From: Clostridia bacterium
Lineage (GTDB): Bacteria; Bacillota; Clostridia; Christensenellales; Aristaeellaceae
Length of the DNA stretch: 64,000 bases
Assembly: GCA_017552535.1 (NCBI GenBank)
Contig: JAFZPV010000062.1
Span: forward strand, 53,034 to 117,033
Reading direction: 5' to 3'
Shown: piece after piece, positions 1 to 7,820 of the stretch
How positions within the stretch are numbered: position 1 is the stretch's first letter
Layout of the letters: the number at the start of each line of letters is the position of its first letter
The notes under the pieces: generated by a model
Databases searched by the model: none
What the model saw: only the letters and a program-made list of their open reading frames with translations
What the model was told of the DNA's origin: nothing
Made by a program: the position numbers and the translations under genes

Positions 1-1
1 C

Positions 2-892
2 GTGCTGGGCTCCAACGGGCGGGAATTCATGTTCCGCTTCGTGGACTGCCTGGAAAAGGGCGACGCGTCCGGCGCCCTCACGATGATCAACGAGGCCATG
101 CTGGACGGGCGGGACCCCGAGGTGTTCGCCCAGGAGACGGCGGAGCACATGCGCACGCTCCTGATCGCCCAGATGACCGGCATGCAGGTGGAGAACATCG
201 CGGAGCTCACAGGCGACGCGGCCAAGCGCTTCGTGGAGCAGGGAAACCGGTTCGAAAGCACCCGGCTCATGCGCGCCATGGACCTGTTCGTCAGGGCCAG
301 GGGAGATATGCGCTCGAGCTTCATGCCCCGCAGCGTGCTGGACATGTGCGCGGTAAAGGCCTCCCGGGTCTCCCGCGAAAAGACGGTGGAGGGCCTGAGC
401 GAGCGCGTGGAGGCGCTGGAAAAGCAGCTCCGGGAGGGGAACATCGTTCCCCGTGCGCCGGAACCCGCGCCCGAGGCGCCGGTCCGCAAGGAAAGCGCGC
501 CTGCTTTAAAGCCCGCCATGCAGGTGCCTCAGCCCGATGCGGACGGCGGAAAACCGATGGACGAAGATCAGAAGCGCTGTCTTGCAGCTATACAGGAATA
601 CAGCGCCAAAACGCCCCAGATCCGCCTGTTCCTTACGGCTGCACGGTATGTAAAGACCGAGGACGACGCCGTGTACATCAACCTTCCGCAGGACAGCAGG
701 GTGCACAAAACGCTGATCGAGAACAAGGCAGCAGAGATCGAGGAGTATCTGGCAAAGCATTTCGGCAGGAAGATGCGCCTGGTGGTGGGCCTGGACGAAG
801 GCAGGCGGCCCTCGCCCTCAGGGCTCAGCGGACGGGCGCTGGCGCAGACCTTCGACGTGTTCGGACGGGACAAGGTGGAGCTGGTGGATTAA
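2..892 (+). CDS. dnaX: DNA polymerase III subunit gamma/tau, C-terminal part (5' truncated by window)
   Basis: This is the C-terminal part of the clamp-loader ATPase subunit; the N-terminal AAA+ module lies before the window. The visible 296 residues begin in the helical collar region (LGSNGREFMFRFVDCLEKGD, then a helical stretch through the ETAEHMRTLLIAQ segment), which is typical of DnaX domain III. A Pro/Ala/Lys-rich linker follows around residues 145-185, then a compact C-terminal domain (QIRLFLTAARYV...HFGRKMRLVVGL) of the kind that contacts polymerase. The first in-frame GTG at position 2 is internal and is not a start. The gene ends 18 bp before mnmA, so the two are probably cotranscribed. 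Family assignment is confident; domain borders are estimates. Confidence 0.9.
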   Translation: MLGSNGREFMFRFVDCLEKGDASGALTMINEAMLDGRDPEVFAQETAEHMRTLLIAQMTGMQVENIAELTGDAAKRFVEQGNRFESTRLMRAMDLFVRARGDMRSSFMPRSVLDMCAVKASRVSREKTVEGLSERVEALEKQLREGNIVPRAPEPAPEAPVRKESAPALKPAMQVPQPDADGGKPMDEDQKRCLAAIQEYSAKTPQIRLFLTAARYVKTEDDAVYINLPQDSRVHKTLIENKAAEIEEYLAKHFGRKMRLVVGLDEGRRPSPSGLSGRALAQTFDVFGRDKVELVD

Positions 893-910
893 TTACTTGG
901 AGGCGTTGGT

Positions 911-1972
911 TTGCGCATCGTAGTGGGAATGTCCGGAGGCGTGGATTCCTCCGTGGCCGCGTATCTGCTCAAGCAGCAGGGGCATGAGGTGATCGGCGTA
1001 TTCATGAACAACTGGGAGGAGGACGGCGAGTGCACCTCCGAGCAGGACTATGCCGACGTGCGCGCGGTATGCGACGTGATCGGCATACCGTACTATTCCG
1101 TGTCCTTTGCCCGGCAGTACCGGGAGCGGGTGTTCAGCCATTTCCTGGAGGAATATCGCAGGGGTCGCACGCCCAATCCCGACGTGATGTGCAACCGTGA
1201 GATCAAGTTTGCGTCCTTGCTGGAACTGGCTCTGTCCCTCGGGGCGGAGAAGCTGGCCACCGGCCACTTCGCGGGCGTGGAAAAGCGCGCCGACGAAAGA
1301 TACCATCTTTTGACCGCCGCGGACGATAATAAGGACCAGACCTACTTTCTGTGCACTGTCACCCAGCAGCAGCTCTCCAAAGCGATGTTTCCCCTGACGG
1401 AGCTGGATAAGCCGCGCATCCGCGAGATCGCCCGCGAGGCGGGCATCCCCGTATATCAGAAAAAGGATTCCACCGGCATCTGCTTTATCGGCGAGCGCAA
1501 CTTCAAGCGCTTCCTGTCGGGCTATCTGCCCGCGCAGCCCGGGGACATCTACAGCGTGGAGGGCGAAAAACTGGGCCGCCACGACGGGCTCATGTACTAT
1601 ACCCTGGGGCAGAGAAGGGGCCTCGGCATCGGCGGAAGGGGCACCTGCGAAAGGTGGTTCGTGGTGGGAAAGGATCTTGCCCTGAACCGGCTCATCGTTT
1701 CCCAGGGCGCGGACAGCCCGCTTCTGTATACCCAAAGCGGCCTGGCGGAGGACGCCAGCTGGATCGCAGGCTTCCCGCCCGCGGCGGACGGGGAGCGCTT
1801 TGACTGCCTTGCCCGCTTCAGGCACCGCCAGCCGCTGCAGCAGGTGAGCGTGCGCGTGCAGGGAACAAACGTTTATATGGATTACGCCGTCCGCCAGCGC
1901 GCCGTCACGCCCGGCCAGCAGGTGGCCTTTTACAAAGACGACGAGTGCCTGGGCGGCGCGGTGATCGCGTAG
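911..1972 (+). CDS. mnmA: tRNA 2-thiouridine(34) synthase MnmA
   Basis: MnmA activates U34 of tRNA-Lys, -Glu and -Gln with ATP and inserts sulfur relayed from a cysteine desulfurase. The 353-residue protein has the normal family length. It shows the PP-loop ATP pyrophosphatase motif SGGVDS (residues 8-13), the catalytic cysteine in NPDVMCNREIKF (C94) and the second catalytic cysteine in TGICFIGERNF (C191). A C-terminal beta-barrel follows. The start is taken as TTG at 911 because GGAGG lies about 7 nt upstream and the protein then begins directly with the PP-loop strand (MRIVVGMSGG). It sits 18 bp behind dnaX and is probably in the same transcription unit. A tRNA-Lys substrate gene with anticodon CTT lies at 18.06 kb. 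Confidence 0.97.
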   Translation: MRIVVGMSGGVDSSVAAYLLKQQGHEVIGVFMNNWEEDGECTSEQDYADVRAVCDVIGIPYYSVSFARQYRERVFSHFLEEYRRGRTPNPDVMCNREIKFASLLELALSLGAEKLATGHFAGVEKRADERYHLLTAADDNKDQTYFLCTVTQQQLSKAMFPLTELDKPRIREIAREAGIPVYQKKDSTGICFIGERNFKRFLSGYLPAQPGDIYSVEGEKLGRHDGLMYYTLGQRRGLGIGGRGTCERWFVVGKDLALNRLIVSQGADSPLLYTQSGLAEDASWIAGFPPAADGERFDCLARFRHRQPLQQVSVRVQGTNVYMDYAVRQRAVTPGQQVAFYKDDECLGGAVIA

Positions 1973-1997
1973 CGTACGCCCGCGAACGGAAAGGAAC

Positions 1998-2954
1998 ATG
2001 GCTATGAAACGACTGGAAGACTTCCCGCGGCTGCCGCTTGGCGCGTTTCCCACGCCCATCCAGCGTCTGAACAATATAAGCGACCTGCTGGGCACGAACG
2101 TGTATCTGAAGCGCGACGACCTTACGGGCCTTGGCCTTGGCGGCAACAAGACGCGCAAGCTGGAGTTCCTGCTGGCGGACGCCAGGCAGAAGGGCGCAAC
2201 GCTGGTGTTCACCACGGGCGGGGCACAGTCCAACCACGCCATGCTCACCGCCGCGGCGGCGGGCAGGGCGGGCATGCGGGCCGTGCTGGTGCTCAAGAAA
2301 CGCGGCGTCACCGCGTGTGTGGGCAACCAGCTGCTGGAAAAGCTGATGGGCACCCAGGTCTGCTTTGTAGACACCGACGACTATCAGGACATCTACCGGA
2401 AGATGGACGAACTGGGCAAAGCGTCCGGTGAGGTATACTACAAGATCCCCTGCGGGGGCTCCAACGCCCTTGGCACATTGGGATACGTGGACTGCGCGCG
2501 GGAGATCGCACACCAGGCGCCCCGGTTCCATCACATCGTATGCGCGGAGGGCAGCGGCGGCACCATGGCCGGCCTGGCGCTGGGGGCAAAGCTGTTTCTG
2601 CCCGGCACCCGCGTGCACGGCATGATGGTGGACACGGACCCCTTCGACGTGATCACCCTCGCGCTCATGAGGCAGGCGGCTGACCTGCTGGAGGCGCATG
2701 TCACGGTGGGACCGGAGGATTTCGACCTTACGGACATGTGCGGCCCCGGCTACGCTATCCCGTCTGAGGAGGGCAACGCCGCCGTGCGCCTCATGGCGGA
2801 GAAGGAAGGCATCTTCCTGGACCCCGTGTATACCGGAAAGGCATTCGCCGGCCTTGTGCGCATGGCGCGGCAGGGTGCGTTCGCGCCGGACGAGAACGTG
2901 CTGTTCCTGCATTCCGGAGGAGCGGGAGGACTTTTTGCGCTGGAAATGAAATGA
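1998..2954 (+). CDS. D-cysteine desulfhydrase / ACC deaminase-family PLP enzyme
   Basis: This is a PLP-dependent enzyme of the tryptophan-synthase-beta fold, in the group that splits D-cysteine to pyruvate, sulfide and ammonia or acts on 1-aminocyclopropane-1-carboxylate. The PLP lysine is in GLGGNKTRKLEFLL (K51), followed by the family segment GGAQSNHAMLTAAAAG. A glycine-rich phosphate-binding loop (EGSGGTMAGLALG) and a C-terminal HSGGAGGLFAL follow. Length is 318 residues, as in the family. The ATG at 1998 has GGAAAGG upstream, and a second in-frame ATG lies three codons in. The last codons (EMK-stop) are supplied by the first hairpin of repeat copy A, so the native C-terminus may have been altered by the repeat. 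The exact substrate cannot be told from sequence. Confidence 0.85.
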   Translation: MAMKRLEDFPRLPLGAFPTPIQRLNNISDLLGTNVYLKRDDLTGLGLGGNKTRKLEFLLADARQKGATLVFTTGGAQSNHAMLTAAAAGRAGMRAVLVLKKRGVTACVGNQLLEKLMGTQVCFVDTDDYQDIYRKMDELGKASGEVYYKIPCGGSNALGTLGYVDCAREIAHQAPRFHHIVCAEGSGGTMAGLALGAKLFLPGTRVHGMMVDTDPFDVITLALMRQAADLLEAHVTVGPEDFDLTDMCGPGYAIPSEEGNAAVRLMAEKEGIFLDPVYTGKAFAGLVRMARQGAFAPDENVLFLHSGGAGGLFALEMK

Positions 2955-3323
2955 GATTTCATTTCCAGCGGTTAGGCTTTTGAAGTCGTTTGTTCTTTTT
3001 TTCCGAAACGTCATGTTTTTCCGGTTCCAGTGACAAGCTTTCAGTTTTTTCTGAAATGCCTGCGGGCATTTTCGGGCGAAAGGCGGGCTGGTTCAAATCT
3101 TTGATTTGAACCAGTGCGTCCCGCACTTTGTGCGGGATTGACTTGCCCTAAGGTAAGTCAACCTCAAACTGCAAGGACAGAAAAATCACTCCCGGGCGGC
3201 AAGCTGCCCTTTGCGATTTTACTTCCTCGGGCCGGCAAAGCTGGCCCTGCGGATTGAATTGGAGGGGTGCGCCCCTCCAAGCCGCCTGGCGGAATGAAAA
3301 TGGAGGGGCTATGCCCCTCCAAA
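2938..3323 (+). repeat. Hairpin-chain repeat, copy A (long form)
   Basis: This is one of five related intergenic repeats. The elements in order are: H1, arms CGCTGGAAATGAAAT (2938-2952) and ATTTCATTTCCAGCG (2956-2970) around GAG; H2, AAATGCC (3054-3060), loop TGCG, GGCATTT (3065-3071), nested inside CAGTTT/AAACTG (3042-3047 with 3166-3171). Between H2 and its outer closing stem sits a three-hairpin cassette at 3088-3114 (12-bp stem), 3119-3137 (8-bp stem) and 3138-3161. Then follow H3 (AAAAATC... with inner GGGCGGC/GCTGCCC), H4 (GGGCCGGC-AAA-GCTGGCCC) and H5 (TTGGAGGGG/CCCCTCCAA). H1 contains the stop codon of the upstream gene. No ORF inside is supported. The rest of the gap up to rho (3324-3370) shows nothing clear. 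Confidence 0.85.
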
Positions 3324-3370
3324 ATCAATTGTGGATTGAACCGTTTTCTGTAATTACCCTTATGTTATCA

Positions 3371-5176
3371 TCATTTTCCCAACTGTTTCAGCCAAAGGCT
3401 CATGCGCGCGATCAGCTCCCGGTTGGTGCTGGTCTTTTCCATGAGGGACAAAAGCTCCGCGGCGTCCTGGCCGCCGGACTGGGCCATGACGCGGCGGATC
3501 TGCAGCGCGCCGGCGGCTTCCTCCGGGGTGTAGAGCAGTTCGTCCCGGCGGGTGCCGGAGCGGTTGAGCTCGATGGCTGGGAAGATGCGCCTTTCGCTCA
3601 GCTTGCGGTCCAGGTGCAGTTCCATATTGCCGGTGCCCTTGAATTCCTCGTATATGATGTCGTCCATGCGGCTGCCCGTATCCACCAGGGCCGTGGCGAT
3701 GATGGTGAGGCTTCCGCCAAACTCGATGTTGCGGGCGGCGCCGAAGAACTTTTTGGGCCTGAGCAGCGCGCCCGGGTCCAGGCCGCCGGACAGCGAGCGT
3801 CCGGTGGGCGGGATCACCAGGTTGTAGGCGCGGGCCAGGCGCGTGATGGAATCCAGCAAAATCACCACGTCTTTGCCCATCTCCACTTGGCGCTGGGCCT
3901 TGTCCAGCACCATTTCGCTTAAGCGCGCGTGGTTTTCCGGCGCCTCGTCGAAGGTGGAAAACAGCACTTCGCCGCTGGTGGAGCGCTGCATGTCGGTCAC
4001 TTCCTCGGGGCGCTCGTCGATCAGGAGCACCATGAGCTGGACCTCGGGATAGTTATCGGTGATGGCGTTGGCGATCTTTTTGAGAAGCACGGTCTTGCCG
4101 GCCTTGGGCGGCGAAACGATCAGGCCCCTCTGCCCTTTGCCGATGGGGGCCAGCAGGTCTATGGTGCGAAGCGCGAGGTCCGTGCCGCCCAGGGGGTCTT
4201 CCAGGCGCAGGCGCTGGTTGGGAAAGATGGGGGTGAGGTCCTCAAAGCGGGGCCTGCGGCGGGCCGCGTCCGCGGAGGCGCCGTTCACGGTGCTCACGTA
4301 GATCATGCCCTCGTAGCGGTCGCCTTCCCGCTGGGGACGGGTCTTGCCAGTGATGTAGTCGCCGTTTCTCAGGTTGAAGCGGCGTATCTGCGTCTGGGAA
4401 AGATACACGTCCCGTGGGCCGGGCAGGCAGTTGTCCGCGCGAAGAAAGCCGTAACCGTCCGGCAGGATCTCCAGCACGCCCCGGCCTTCGCCCCAGTCGC
4501 CCTGCGGCGGCTCGGCGGTCCTGGGTTCGCTTTCGCCAAACGGCAGCTCGGCCTTCTCATCTGAAGCGGGCGGCTCGGCAACGGGCTCCAAAGCAGCTGC
4601 GGGCTGCGAAACGGCTGCAGGTTCGGCGGACGTAGATTCGTCTGGCGCGGGGGCAGGTTCCAAAGCGGTTTTCCGGCGCGGTTTTTTCTCCGTGCGGGCA
4701 GGCGCGTCCGGCGCCTTATCTTCGGCGGGCGCGGGCTGTACCGGGGCTTTCTCTTCCGGAGCGGCCTGCGCTTCCTTCTCGGGCGCAGCGGCTTCCGCGG
4801 CCTGGCCGGAGGTCTTCCGTCCGCGCTTTTTCGTTTCGGCCTGCGGTGTATCCGCAGGTTCCTTCGCCTTGCGCGGCTTTGTGCTTCTTTTGGCCTGCGC
4901 GGTTTTTTCCTCGGCTGCGGGGGCTTCCTTTGCCGCGGGCTTTTCCTCTTCGGTTTTCGCCTTTGCGCGGGCCGAGGGCTTTTTTTCCGCCTTTTCCGGG
5001 GCGGAGGAAGCGGGCTTCGGTTCGGCTTTGGCCTTTTCCTCAGCTTCGCGCTGCGCGTTGACCAGAAGCTCGATGATCTTCGCCTTGGTCGCGCCGGAAG
5101 GCAGCTTGATGCCGGCCTGCCTGGCAAGCAGCTTCAGCTGCGCGCCGGTTTTGACGTACAAATAATCTGTATCCAT
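3371..5176 (-). CDS. rho: Transcription termination factor Rho with long low-complexity insert
   Basis: Rho is the hexameric RNA helicase that ends transcription of untranslated RNA. Residues 1-45 form the N-terminal helical Rho_N domain. Residues about 45-230 are an Ala/Pro/Glu/Lys-rich stretch. The cold-shock-like RNA-binding domain follows ([14 protein letters not shown], about 233-300), then the RecA-type ATPase with Walker A PPKAGKT (356-362), Walker B in [14 protein letters not shown] and the terminal ATPase segments. At 601 residues it is longer than the roughly 420-residue E. coli protein because of the insert, as in some Actinobacteria and Clostridia. ATG 5176 is preceded by AGGAGG. 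It is the last gene of a minus-strand unit rpsU - methylase - rho, with only 15 bp to the methylase gene. Confidence 0.97.
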   Translation of the reverse strand: MDTDYLYVKTGAQLKLLARQAGIKLPSGATKAKIIELLVNAQREAEEKAKAEPKPASSAPEKAEKKPSARAKAKTEEEKPAAKEAPAAEEKTAQAKRSTKPRKAKEPADTPQAETKKRGRKTSGQAAEAAAPEKEAQAAPEEKAPVQPAPAEDKAPDAPARTEKKPRRKTALEPAPAPDESTSAEPAAVSQPAAALEPVAEPPASDEKAELPFGESEPRTAEPPQGDWGEGRGVLEILPDGYGFLRADNCLPGPRDVYLSQTQIRRFNLRNGDYITGKTRPQREGDRYEGMIYVSTVNGASADAARRRPRFEDLTPIFPNQRLRLEDPLGGTDLALRTIDLLAPIGKGQRGLIVSPPKAGKTVLLKKIANAITDNYPEVQLMVLLIDERPEEVTDMQRSTSGEVLFSTFDEAPENHARLSEMVLDKAQRQVEMGKDVVILLDSITRLARAYNLVIPPTGRSLSGGLDPGALLRPKKFFGAARNIEFGGSLTIIATALVDTGSRMDDIIYEEFKGTGNMELHLDRKLSERRIFPAIELNRSGTRRDELLYTPEEAAGALQIRRVMAQSGGQDAAELLSLMEKTSTNRELIARMSLWLKQLGK

Positions 5177-5191
5177 GTGTCCTCCTGAATG

Positions 5192-6175
5192 TCAGGGTTT
5201 TCTGCATACGGCCACGTCCCGGGTGATGGCCTGTTCCACCCAATGGCGCATTTCGTCCCACGCGCCGCCCTCCATCACTTCAAAGCCGCTTTCGCGCATA
5301 AGCAGGCGCACGGTGTCCCGGGGCAGGGTGAAGGTGTTGAACGCTACTGCCGCGGCGCCGCCGGGCAGAAGGCATTTTTTCCACGCGGGCAGGACGCTTT
5401 TGAGCATGGCTTCAAAGCCGTTTTTGCCGCTGGGCGCGTGCTGAACGCCGTAGGGGAGATCCGCGGCGATCGCGTGGACTCTTTCTTTGGGATAAACGTT
5501 TTTGCACAGTGCGGCGTCTGCCTGGGCCAAATGCAAAAACGCTTCACCCTGCCCGGCGCTGAACCGGAAAGAATCGATAAAAACAGGCTTTTGGCCCTGT
5601 ATCGTCTGGGATGAACGCGCGTAAACGTGCTTCACGCGCTGGGTCTCGAGGTACTTTTTAAAGTATTTGGCGCACTCGTCCGTTTCGCGCCTGTCCGCGT
5701 CCAGGCCCAGGGCGCAGTATCCGCGGTTGACCGCCTCGAACAGCGTGGTGCCCTTGCCGCACATGGGGTCCATCAGTGTGAGCCTGTCCGACAGGGAAAA
5801 GCGGGAGGCCAGAACGGCCAGATTGACCAGAAGGGACGTAAAGTATTCGTTGGTCTTGCCCTTGTATTTCAGAATGAACTTAAGATCGCTGCCGATCCGG
5901 GCGGGAAACGCGCCCGCGATAGGAATAAACTCAGTATCGCGGCGCTGGCAGAGCCACAGCGCGTGGCTGTGGAGCGACAGGGCATTGATGCATTCCGGAG
6001 AAAGTGTGGCGGATTCAAACCCCAGGGAGCGGATGCCGAAAACGTCCTCATACGTGATGTCCGGCGCAAGACCGAACGCGTTTAAGATCAGCTTCAGCTC
6101 AGCCGTCAGGGGCGCGCGCATCGCCGCTTCCAGGCGTCCGTTGTTCAGCGGGCGCAGCAAAAGCGAATAATACAT
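5192..6175 (-). CDS. Class I SAM-dependent RNA/DNA methylase-like protein (UPF0020 type)
   Basis: A Rossmann-fold methyltransferase is indicated by the SAM-binding motif MDPMCGKGTTLFEA and the catalytic-type motif ADLPYG (the NPPY-like DPPY/DLPYG box of the UPF0020/TrmG10 group). The N-terminal part (MYYSLLLRPLNNGRLEAA) resembles no domain I can name. The target is probably RNA, but this is inference. A longer reading frame begins at 6253, but ATG 6175 is preferred because CAGGTGA lies about 5-11 nt before it and the upstream residues look non-native. The mature product has 327 residues. It lies between rpsU (with a hairpin in between) and rho. Confidence 0.75.
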   Translation of the reverse strand: MYYSLLLRPLNNGRLEAAMRAPLTAELKLILNAFGLAPDITYEDVFGIRSLGFESATLSPECINALSLHSHALWLCQRRDTEFIPIAGAFPARIGSDLKFILKYKGKTNEYFTSLLVNLAVLASRFSLSDRLTLMDPMCGKGTTLFEAVNRGYCALGLDADRRETDECAKYFKKYLETQRVKHVYARSSQTIQGQKPVFIDSFRFSAGQGEAFLHLAQADAALCKNVYPKERVHAIAADLPYGVQHAPSGKNGFEAMLKSVLPAWKKCLLPGGAAAVAFNTFTLPRDTVRLLMRESGFEVMEGGAWDEMRHWVEQAITRDVAVCRKP

Positions 6176-6317
6176 ACAGTTCACCTGTATCCATACAGGG
6201 CAATGAGCAGGGTGAGTGATGCGGGACCGAAGAAATGATGCGCCGGCGGTCATGCACCGGCAGCGGACGCGGCCTGGCCTGAAGAGGCCGTAAAGAAACG
6301 GTGCGTCCTAAAGATAC

Positions 6318-6345
6318 GCCCCTTTGCAATATGATGCAAAGGGGC
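6318..6345 (-). terminator. Hairpin between rpsU and methylase gene (possible partial terminator)
   Basis: An 11-bp perfect stem, GCCCCTTTGCA with TGCAAAGGGGC around a 6-nt loop, lies just after the rpsU stop. On the minus strand it is followed by GTATCTTTAGG, which is only moderately T-rich, so it may attenuate rather than end transcription into the methylase-rho genes. Confidence 0.55.
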
Positions 6346-6359
6346 ACATACGCAAAGAA

Positions 6360-6533
6360 TCAATACTTACGCTTGCGGGCAGCTTCCGCTTTCTTCTTGC
6401 GCTTTACGCTGGGCTTTTCGTAATGCTCACGTTTACGGGCTTCGGCAAGGATACCGCTGCGGGCCGTGAGGCGCTTGAATCTGCGCAGCGCGCTTTCGAG
6501 AGACTCGTTATCGTGTACTCGGATTTCTGACAT
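6360..6533 (-). CDS. rpsU: 30S ribosomal protein S21
   Basis: A 57-residue basic protein reading [19 protein letters not shown] and ending in a Lys/Arg-rich tail ([15 protein letters not shown]) matches S21, a small-subunit protein that helps translation initiation. The frame is open upstream to 6611, but the start is ATG 6533, which has a strong GGGGAGGG site about 6 nt before it and gives the standard S21 N-terminus. It has its own promoter about 65 bp upstream and heads the minus-strand unit continuing to rho. Confidence 0.97.
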   Translation of the reverse strand: MSEIRVHDNESLESALRRFKRLTARSGILAEARKREHYEKPSVKRKKKAEAARKRKY

Positions 6534-6599
6534 TGTTTTCCCTCCCCTCGCGATTGCTGGCACCGGTTGCCTCGTAGCATGGGGTGCGCTACTTGGGGT

Positions 6600-6628
6600 A
6601 TTATACCGCACGCAGGCGCTTCCGTCAA
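6600..6628 (-). promoter_or_regulatory. Sigma-A promoter of rpsU
   Basis: On the minus strand TTGACG (6628-6623) and TATAAT (6605-6600) are separated by 17 bp. The predicted leader to rpsU is about 60 nt. Confidence 0.85.
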
Positions 6629-6701
6629 GGTAATTTTATCTTAAGCTTTGGAAAACATAATCGAAGAACGCAACTGTCCATATCGCCGGCTGGATATAGC
6701 G

Positions 6702-6729
6702 GCGCCCCCGGGCGGACTGCCGGGGGCGC
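6702..6729 (-). terminator. GC-rich hairpin after hsp20
   Basis: A 10-bp stem GCGCCCCCGG/CCGGGGGCGC with an 8-nt loop lies 25 bp after the hsp20 stop. There is no clear T-run on the minus side, so this is a terminator-like hairpin rather than a certain terminator. Confidence 0.5.
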
Positions 6730-6754
6730 GGGGATTCAGCGCTCGCAGGGAGCG

Positions 6755-7183
6755 TCAGCCTTCGATGGAGATGAACTTGTTCTCTTCCTTGGGCGCGATC
6801 AGCTCGGGCTTGGGGAAGGAGATCTTCAGGATGCCGTCCTCGAAACGGGCCTTGATGTCTTCCTGCTTTACGTCCTTGCCCACGTAGAAGCTGCGGGAGC
6901 AGCTGCCCCAGTAGCGTTCGCGGCGCAGGTACCTGCCCTTTTCACCCTTGTCATCCTCGGTCTTCGCGCTGGCGGATACGGTCAGGTAGCCGTCCTTGAG
7001 CTCGGCCTGCACGTCTTCCTTTTTGTAGCCGGGCAGCTCGATGTCCAGCTCATAGCCGGTCTCGGTCTCGCGGATGTCCGTGCCCATCAGCTGGCGGGTA
7101 TACCGGGTCTGGTTTGCGGGGCGCGCGAAATCCTCAAAAAATCCGTCAAACAGGTCATCGTTAAAGAAGCTTCTCATCAACAT
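6755..7183 (-). CDS. Hsp20 / alpha-crystallin small heat shock protein
   Basis: This is an ATP-independent holdase that binds unfolding proteins in the cytoplasm. The 142-residue protein has a short N-terminal arm (MLMRSFFNDDLFDGFFEDF), a central alpha-crystallin domain (about 40-130: GYELDIELPGYKKEDVQAEL, then YLTVSASAKTE, ERYWGSCSRSFYV) and the ending DGILKISFPK. ATG 7183 has GGAGGT upstream. Transcription is very likely controlled by HrcA, because a perfect CIRCE operator covers the -35 and spacer of its promoter. Monocistronic: rpsU lies downstream beyond a hairpin and its own promoter. Confidence 0.97.
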   Translation of the reverse strand: MLMRSFFNDDLFDGFFEDFARPANQTRYTRQLMGTDIRETETGYELDIELPGYKKEDVQAELKDGYLTVSASAKTEDDKGEKGRYLRRERYWGSCSRSFYVGKDVKQEDIKARFEDGILKISFPKPELIAPKEENKFISIEG

Positions 7184-7274
7184 GGTGTTTTACCTCCGTT
7201 CATTTTATATACATTTGTTCCGGTGCGGGGGAGGGCCTTCTTCTGTGCGGCTCTTCTTCCCTGAGCACGTTTGC

Positions 7275-7303
7275 ATTATAACACACTTGTTAGCACTCGT
7301 CAA
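7275..7303 (-). promoter_or_regulatory. Sigma-A promoter of hsp20
   Basis: Minus-strand TTGACG (7303-7298) and TATAAT (7280-7275) are separated by 17 bp. The -35 hexamer lies partly inside the 9-nt spacer of the CIRCE element, so HrcA binding would block polymerase. Confidence 0.85.
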
Positions 7304-7316
7304 TAGTGAGTGCTAA
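7290..7316. promoter_or_regulatory. CIRCE operator (HrcA) for hsp20
   Basis: TTAGCACTC - 9 nt - GAGTGCTAA is an exact match to the CIRCE consensus bound by the HrcA repressor. It overlaps the hsp20 promoter. Confidence 0.97.
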
Positions 7317-7370
7317 CAATCCAGGTTAACAGTGAGTAAATTCCAACCTGGCGCGAGCAGCCCCTGTTTC

Positions 7371-7766
7371 CGCTGCATAAGTCGGAAGAATCCGCCGGGT
7401 GGTTTGGAGGGGCCACGTCCTCCAATTTCAATCCGAAGGGCCGGCTTTGCCGGCCCGAGGAGGAAAAATCACGAAGGGCAGCTTGCCGCCCGGGAATGAT
7501 TTTTCTTTCATTGCAGTTTGAGGTTGACTTGCCCAGGGCAAGTCAATCCCGCACAAAGTGTGGGACGCACTGGTTCAAATCAAAGATTTGAAGCAGCGCG
7601 CCTTTCGCCCGGAGATTTCCGCAGAAATCTCAGAAAAACTGAAAACCTGTTGCTGAGATCGGTGAAAGTTCGCGTCCCGGAAGAAAAACGTATCACATGT
7701 ATCCAAACTAAACCGCTGGAAATGAAATCCCATTTCATTTTCCTGCGAAGGGCTGCTTGGCAGCCC
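7371..7766 (-). repeat. Hairpin-chain repeat, copy B (long form, minus orientation)
   Basis: Element direction is leftward. In that direction: a leading hairpin GGGCTGC/GCAGCCC (7766-7750), H1 with one bulge (GGAAAATGAAAT ggg ATTTCATTTCC), and H2 with AGATTTC-TGCG-GAAATCT (7630-7613). Then comes the same three-hairpin cassette as in copy A (about 7510-7595), including TGACTTGCC-ctg-GGCAAGTCA. H3 follows, then H4 GGGCCGGC-AAA-GCCGGCCC (fully paired where other copies have a G.U pair), H5 and a 3' tail ending GACTTATGCAGC shared with copy C. This is the only copy that does not follow a co-oriented gene: its 5' end abuts the divergent promoter at 7771. Confidence 0.85.
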
Positions 7767-7770
7767 TGTG

Positions 7771-7799
7771 TTGACACGGCGGGCCGGAACATGTACAAT
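7771..7799 (+). promoter_or_regulatory. Sigma-A promoter of the sialidase/MATE operon
   Basis: TTGACA (7771-7776), 17 bp, TACAAT (7794-7799). It lies 21 bp before the GTG start of the first gene, directly beside the 5' end of repeat copy B. Confidence 0.88.
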
Positions 7800-7820
7800 A
7801 AACGAAAGGGGTGAACGCCT

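Noticed and set aside
893-2374. Long minus-strand frame opposite mnmA and the PLP enzyme gene
   Set aside because: Shadow ORF; both plus-strand genes have complete family motifs.
2938-7766. Repeat family as known REP/BIME, HEARO, IStron or riboswitch class
   Set aside because: None of the hallmark motifs I know fit and no associated transposase or endonuclease ORF is within any copy; left unassigned rather than forced.
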